9,909 nucleotides of DNA, taken from Dehalococcoidia bacterium (GTDB lineage Bacteria > Chloroflexota > Dehalococcoidia > E44-bin15). A program made the position numbers and the translations under genes. How positions within the stretch are numbered: position 1 is the first letter of the stretch; each line of letters opens with the position of its first letter. The notes below the pieces were generated by a model. It was not told the origin of the DNA. It saw nothing but the letters and a program-made list of their open reading frames with translations, and searched no databases. This document shows, piece by piece, positions 7,970-9,909 of the stretch. The stretch is taken from NCBI GenBank assembly GCA_030638665.1, contig DAOWEF010000042.1:1-9909 (forward strand), given 5' to 3'.

Positions 7970-8801
7970 GGCTTGCTACCTCCCCGCATGCACATTCCAT
8001 GGCGTGCTTTTCCTCATCGATATAGATACGCTGGCGGGCGAAGAGAAGGTCCCAATCAACCAAGTGCCCATCGAACTCAGGGCCATCGACGCAGGTAAAC
8101 TTTGTCTCCCCACCGACCTCCACCCTACAGCAGCCGCACATCCCGGTGCCGTCTACCATGATCGGGTTGAGGCTGACAGTGGTGGGAACAGCGAAGGGCT
8201 CGGTTGTCTTGGCACAGAACTTCATCATAATCGCAGGGCCAATGGCAACCACCCGGTCGATTTTTTCGGCTCCTTCCAAAAGCTCCTTTAGCGGCTCGGT
8301 AACCAGGGCTTTGCGGCCATAGGAGCCATCATCGGTAGTCACCGTCAGGCTGTCGCTTACCTCCCGCACCCGGTCCTCCCAGAAAAGGAGGTCCTTGCTG
8401 CGGGTGCCAATGATGGATATTATCTTATTCCCCGCCTCTTTGAGAGCGCGGGCGATGGGGAAGATCGGGGCGACGCCAACCCCCCCGCCAACGCAGACCA
8501 CCGTGCCGAACTTCTCGATGTGGGAAGGTTCTCCCAGGGGGCCGATAAAGTTGGCGATGGAGTCGCCAGTCTTGAGCTGGGCCAGCTTGCGCGTAGTAAC
8601 CCCCACCTCCATGAAGACGATGGTGATGCTCCCCTCCTCTCGATCCCAGTCGGCAATGGTAAGGGGGATGCGCTCCCCCTTATCATCTATCATGATGACA
8701 ACGAACTGTCCTGCACAAGCCTTTCGGGCGACCGCCGGTGCCTCGATCTTGAAAAGGTGGTTGTTGGGCACCAGGGTCTCTCTGCTCATAATCTTATACA
8801 T
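7962..8801 (-). CDS. nfnA: NfnA-type small subunit, FAD/NAD-binding and [2Fe-2S] protein
   Basis: This subunit binds NAD(H), FAD and one [2Fe-2S] cluster and pairs with NfnB. Numbering is from the ATG at 8801 (279 residues). The FAD-binding motif RIPLTIAD is at 44-51 and the nucleotide-binding stretch VCVGGGVGVAPIFPIARAL at about 102-120. The cluster motif is DGTGMCGCCRVEVGG followed by FTCVDGPEFDGH, giving C222, C225 and C237 as ligands. D217 probably serves as the fourth, since NfnA proteins use three cysteines and one aspartate. C224 is an extra cysteine inside the motif. Two ATGs are adjacent (8804 and 8801). The GGGGGG at 8807-8812 lies 2 bases from the first and 5 from the second, and MYKI is the usual family start, so 8801 is preferred. 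The same family includes the sulfide dehydrogenase subunit SudB and dihydroorotate dehydrogenase electron-transfer subunits. First gene of the operon. Confidence 0.92.
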   Translation of the reverse strand: MYKIMSRETLVPNNHLFKIEAPAVARKACAGQFVVIMIDDKGERIPLTIADWDREEGSITIVFMEVGVTTRKLAQLKTGDSIANFIGPLGEPSHIEKFGTVVCVGGGVGVAPIFPIARALKEAGNKIISIIGTRSKDLLFWEDRVREVSDSLTVTTDDGSYGRKALVTEPLKELLEGAEKIDRVVAIGPAIMMKFCAKTTEPFAVPTTVSLNPIMVDGTGMCGCCRVEVGGETKFTCVDGPEFDGHLVDWDLLFARQRIYIDEEKHAMECACGEVASHG

Positions 8802-8980
8802 CATTTCCCCCCATAGCTTCAGATTTCAACCCCTTTCTTTTTTTAGGGCACAAAGCACGCCGGATTTACAACTGGGAGATGGTTGAATGCTTTTGTCGTG
8901 GTCGCTTGATACACTTCGAGTCTCTCGGCAGGTTGAGATAGTCTGCGGTTCATTATGTATAAATGTAGAACTGAAGGAGC
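8802..8980 (-). other. Untranslated leader of the nfnA operon
   Basis: If transcription starts near 8997, the message has a leader of roughly 195 bases. I see only a short hairpin (CGAG-AGA-CTCG) and an A-rich, purine-rich stretch (CTAAAAAAAGAAAGGGG) some 20-35 bases before nfnA. I do not recognise a riboswitch, including the molybdenum cofactor motif, but structure cannot be excluded by eye. A second AT-rich element (TTTATACATAAT, 8952-8963) might be a further -10 box, without a -35 partner. Confidence 0.3.
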
Positions 8981-9002
8981 GGTTGTGATTGTTCTCACAA
9001 CC
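8981..9002. promoter_or_regulatory. Perfect dyad resembling a Rex (or CRP/FNR-family) operator
   Basis: GGTTGTGA (8981-8988) and TCACAACC (8995-9002) are perfect inverted repeats of 8 bases with a 6-base centre. The core TTGTGA-N6-TCACAA agrees with all outer positions of the Rex consensus TTGTGAA-N4-TTCACAA; the innermost A/T pair of that consensus is not matched. The shorter TGTGA-N6-TCACA is also the CRP-type pattern. The dyad would span about -5 to +17 of the predicted start, where a bound protein would block transcription. It is unlikely to be a terminator for the upstream gene, because no T-run follows the stem on the minus strand. Confidence 0.6.
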
Positions 9003-9003
9003 T

Positions 9004-9032
9004 ATAATACCACAAGGCACGGTGGAATTCAA
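9004..9032 (-). promoter_or_regulatory. Candidate sigma70 promoter of the nfnA-nfnB-fdhA operon
   Basis: On the minus strand TTGAAT (9027-9032) is followed after exactly 17 bases by TATTAT (9004-9009), which match the -35 and -10 consensus at four and five of six positions. The -35 box overlaps the stop codon of the upstream oxidoreductase gene. The predicted start, near 8997, falls inside the dyad at 8981-9002. Confidence 0.55.
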
Positions 9033-9909
9033 CACTCGGCGCTCACTAGCCCGGCTACCTTGCGGCCCAACTTCACGCTGTAGTTCATCCCCCTGTCTTC
9101 GGGGTATATCTGGGTAGTGTTCGCCAGGTAGAGGCGTGATATGGGGGTGGCGTGCTCCGGGATGCGGGATGAGTAGTTGGTGGTGATGATCGGTTGCCCC
9201 GCATCATCACGGAAGAGGTAGCGCTCTTCGATCCAGCCGGGATCGAATTCGGGATTAATTTTTCGAAGGTGGGGCAGGTATTCTGCCAGAAGTTCATCGG
9301 GGCTCAGCGAATAGAGGAGGCTATCCTTCGATAGGTAGTTGGATAGATAGACGATCCGTTTTCCCCCATAGACGGAAGGATCCATGAAGTTGGTGTGCTC
9401 GATGAGGGCGACAAAGGGGACTGTGGGATCGCTGATATTCAGCCAGTAGATACGGGAAAATGTCTTATTAAGGGTCAAAACGAGAACCATCGCCGCCTGA
9501 TAACGCACTCCCGCTAGCTTTCCAGCGTAGTCCGCGGGTAACTGAGGCACCATGCTGAGAAAGACTGGAGAGGGCACGGTAGCGATAATGACATCGCAGG
9601 GATGCCCCTGCTCTTTCGCTCTCTCCACCCCCTTCGCCCCCACCTGAAGCCCAACTGCTTTTTCGCCCTCTACGATGATTTTGCTAACCGGCGAAGATGT
9701 ATAAATCTCCCCCCCGGAATCGATGATTCGCTCCTTAAGGGTATCAATGAGCAGCCCAAAACTTCCCTTCAGGTAGCCGAGGCGCTCCTTCTCTCCCTGG
9801 CGCGAGGTAAGACGCAGATGTACCTTCCCCCAGAGCCAAACCATGCCAATCTCATCAGCGCTCGCCCCAAACTTATTCTTTAGCAAAGGTCCCCAGACAA
9901 CCTCGTAGC
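9029..9909 (-). CDS. FAD-dependent oxidoreductase of the amine oxidase / protoporphyrinogen oxidase-like superfamily, N-terminus missing
   Basis: The frame is open from the right edge (first full codons YEVVWGPLLKNKFG) to the TGA at 9029-9031, giving 293 visible codons. A TTG inside this stretch is not the start. The sequence VWGPLLKNKFG...WLWGKVHLR, the middle substrate-domain region with YLKGSFGLLIDTLKERI, and the C-terminal FAD-contacting segment YLANTTQIYPEDRGMNYSV are typical of NAD(P)/FAD-dependent oxidoreductases of the flavin amine oxidase fold. Such proteins are usually about 430-450 residues, so some 140-150 residues, with the GxGxxG dinucleotide-binding motif, lie outside the window. 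Relatives include carotenoid-desaturase-like, protoporphyrinogen oxidase-like and polysaccharide-cluster enzymes, and the substrate cannot be told from this fragment. It is codirectional with nfnA, but the 224-base gap and the promoter suggest a separate unit. Confidence 0.85.
   Translation of the reverse strand, partial: YEVVWGPLLKNKFGASADEIGMVWLWGKVHLRLTSRQGEKERLGYLKGSFGLLIDTLKERIIDSGGEIYTSSPVSKIIVEGEKAVGLQVGAKGVERAKEQGHPCDVIIATVPSPVFLSMVPQLPADYAGKLAGVRYQAAMVLVLTLNKTFSRIYWLNISDPTVPFVALIEHTNFMDPSVYGGKRIVYLSNYLSKDSLLYSLSPDELLAEYLPHLRKINPEFDPGWIEERYLFRDDAGQPIITTNYSSRIPEHATPISRLYLANTTQIYPEDRGMNYSVKLGRKVAGLVSAEC

Noticed and set aside
8843..8953. A 36-codon leader-peptide-like frame starting MNRRLSQPAERLEVYQ in the nfnA leader
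   Set aside because: There is no ribosome site before its ATG (the sequence is AT-rich), no run of regulatory codons, and no attenuator hairpin with a T-run after it.
8951..8968. A second promoter (TATACA or CATAAT) placed so that the dyad would sit near -42, as for a class II CRP activator
   Set aside because: The spacing is suggestive, but there is no -35 element. The promoter at 9004-9032 has both boxes at ideal spacing and makes the dyad a repressor site.
9003..9008. TATAAT on the plus strand, suggesting a plus-strand promoter
   Set aside because: There is no -35 box at suitable spacing, and it would only drive antisense into the oxidoreductase gene. The minus-strand reading of the same bases (TATTAT with TTGAAT at 17) fits the gene layout better.
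8826..9035. A 69-codon minus-strand frame between the oxidoreductase and nfnA
   Set aside because: It starts at a GTG inside the upstream gene's last codons, has no ribosome site or recognisable motif, and runs over the promoter and operator candidates. I treat it as chance.

Overview
All convincing genes in this window lie on the minus strand, so the window is read from right to left. From right to left it holds: the C-terminal two thirds of a flavin amine-oxidase-like oxidoreductase (9029 to the right edge); a 224-base intergenic gap with a well-spaced promoter and a perfect dyad; a tight three-gene redox operon, nfnA (7962-8801), nfnB (6569-7969) and a very large formate dehydrogenase-like fusion (2452-6567); two hairpins that look like the operon's terminator (2378-2443); and mutS (2325 to the left edge, C-terminus cut off).

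The operon is the main interest. NfnA and NfnB together are the two subunits of the NADH-dependent reduced ferredoxin:NADP+ oxidoreductase, a flavin-based electron-bifurcating transhydrogenase. The third gene encodes a single chain of about 1371 residues. It joins a [2Fe-2S] domain, a second complete NfnB/GltD-like flavoprotein module, two [4Fe-4S] ferredoxin motifs, and a full molybdopterin formate dehydrogenase catalytic unit with cysteine at the metal-ligand position. nfnA and nfnB overlap by 8 bases. The third gene probably starts at a GTG one base after the nfnB stop, so the three are very likely cotranscribed and translationally coupled. I infer a system that exchanges electrons among formate, NADP(H), NAD(H) and ferredoxin.

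Upstream of nfnA a sigma70-type promoter (TTGAAT, 17 bases, TATTAT) overlaps a perfect TTGTGA-N6-TCACAA dyad. This matches the outer half-sites of the operator of Rex, the NADH/NAD+-sensing repressor, which would suit a redox-balancing operon. A CRP/FNR-type reading of the same dyad is possible.

Organism: the gene content points to an anaerobe with fairly high GC. The style of the proteins (MutS, the amine-oxidase-like protein, the FdhA-GltD fusion) resembles anaerobic Chloroflexota such as Dehalococcoidia, but this is an impression from protein recognition, not a search result. I saw no mobile elements, CRISPR arrays, tRNA or rRNA genes.
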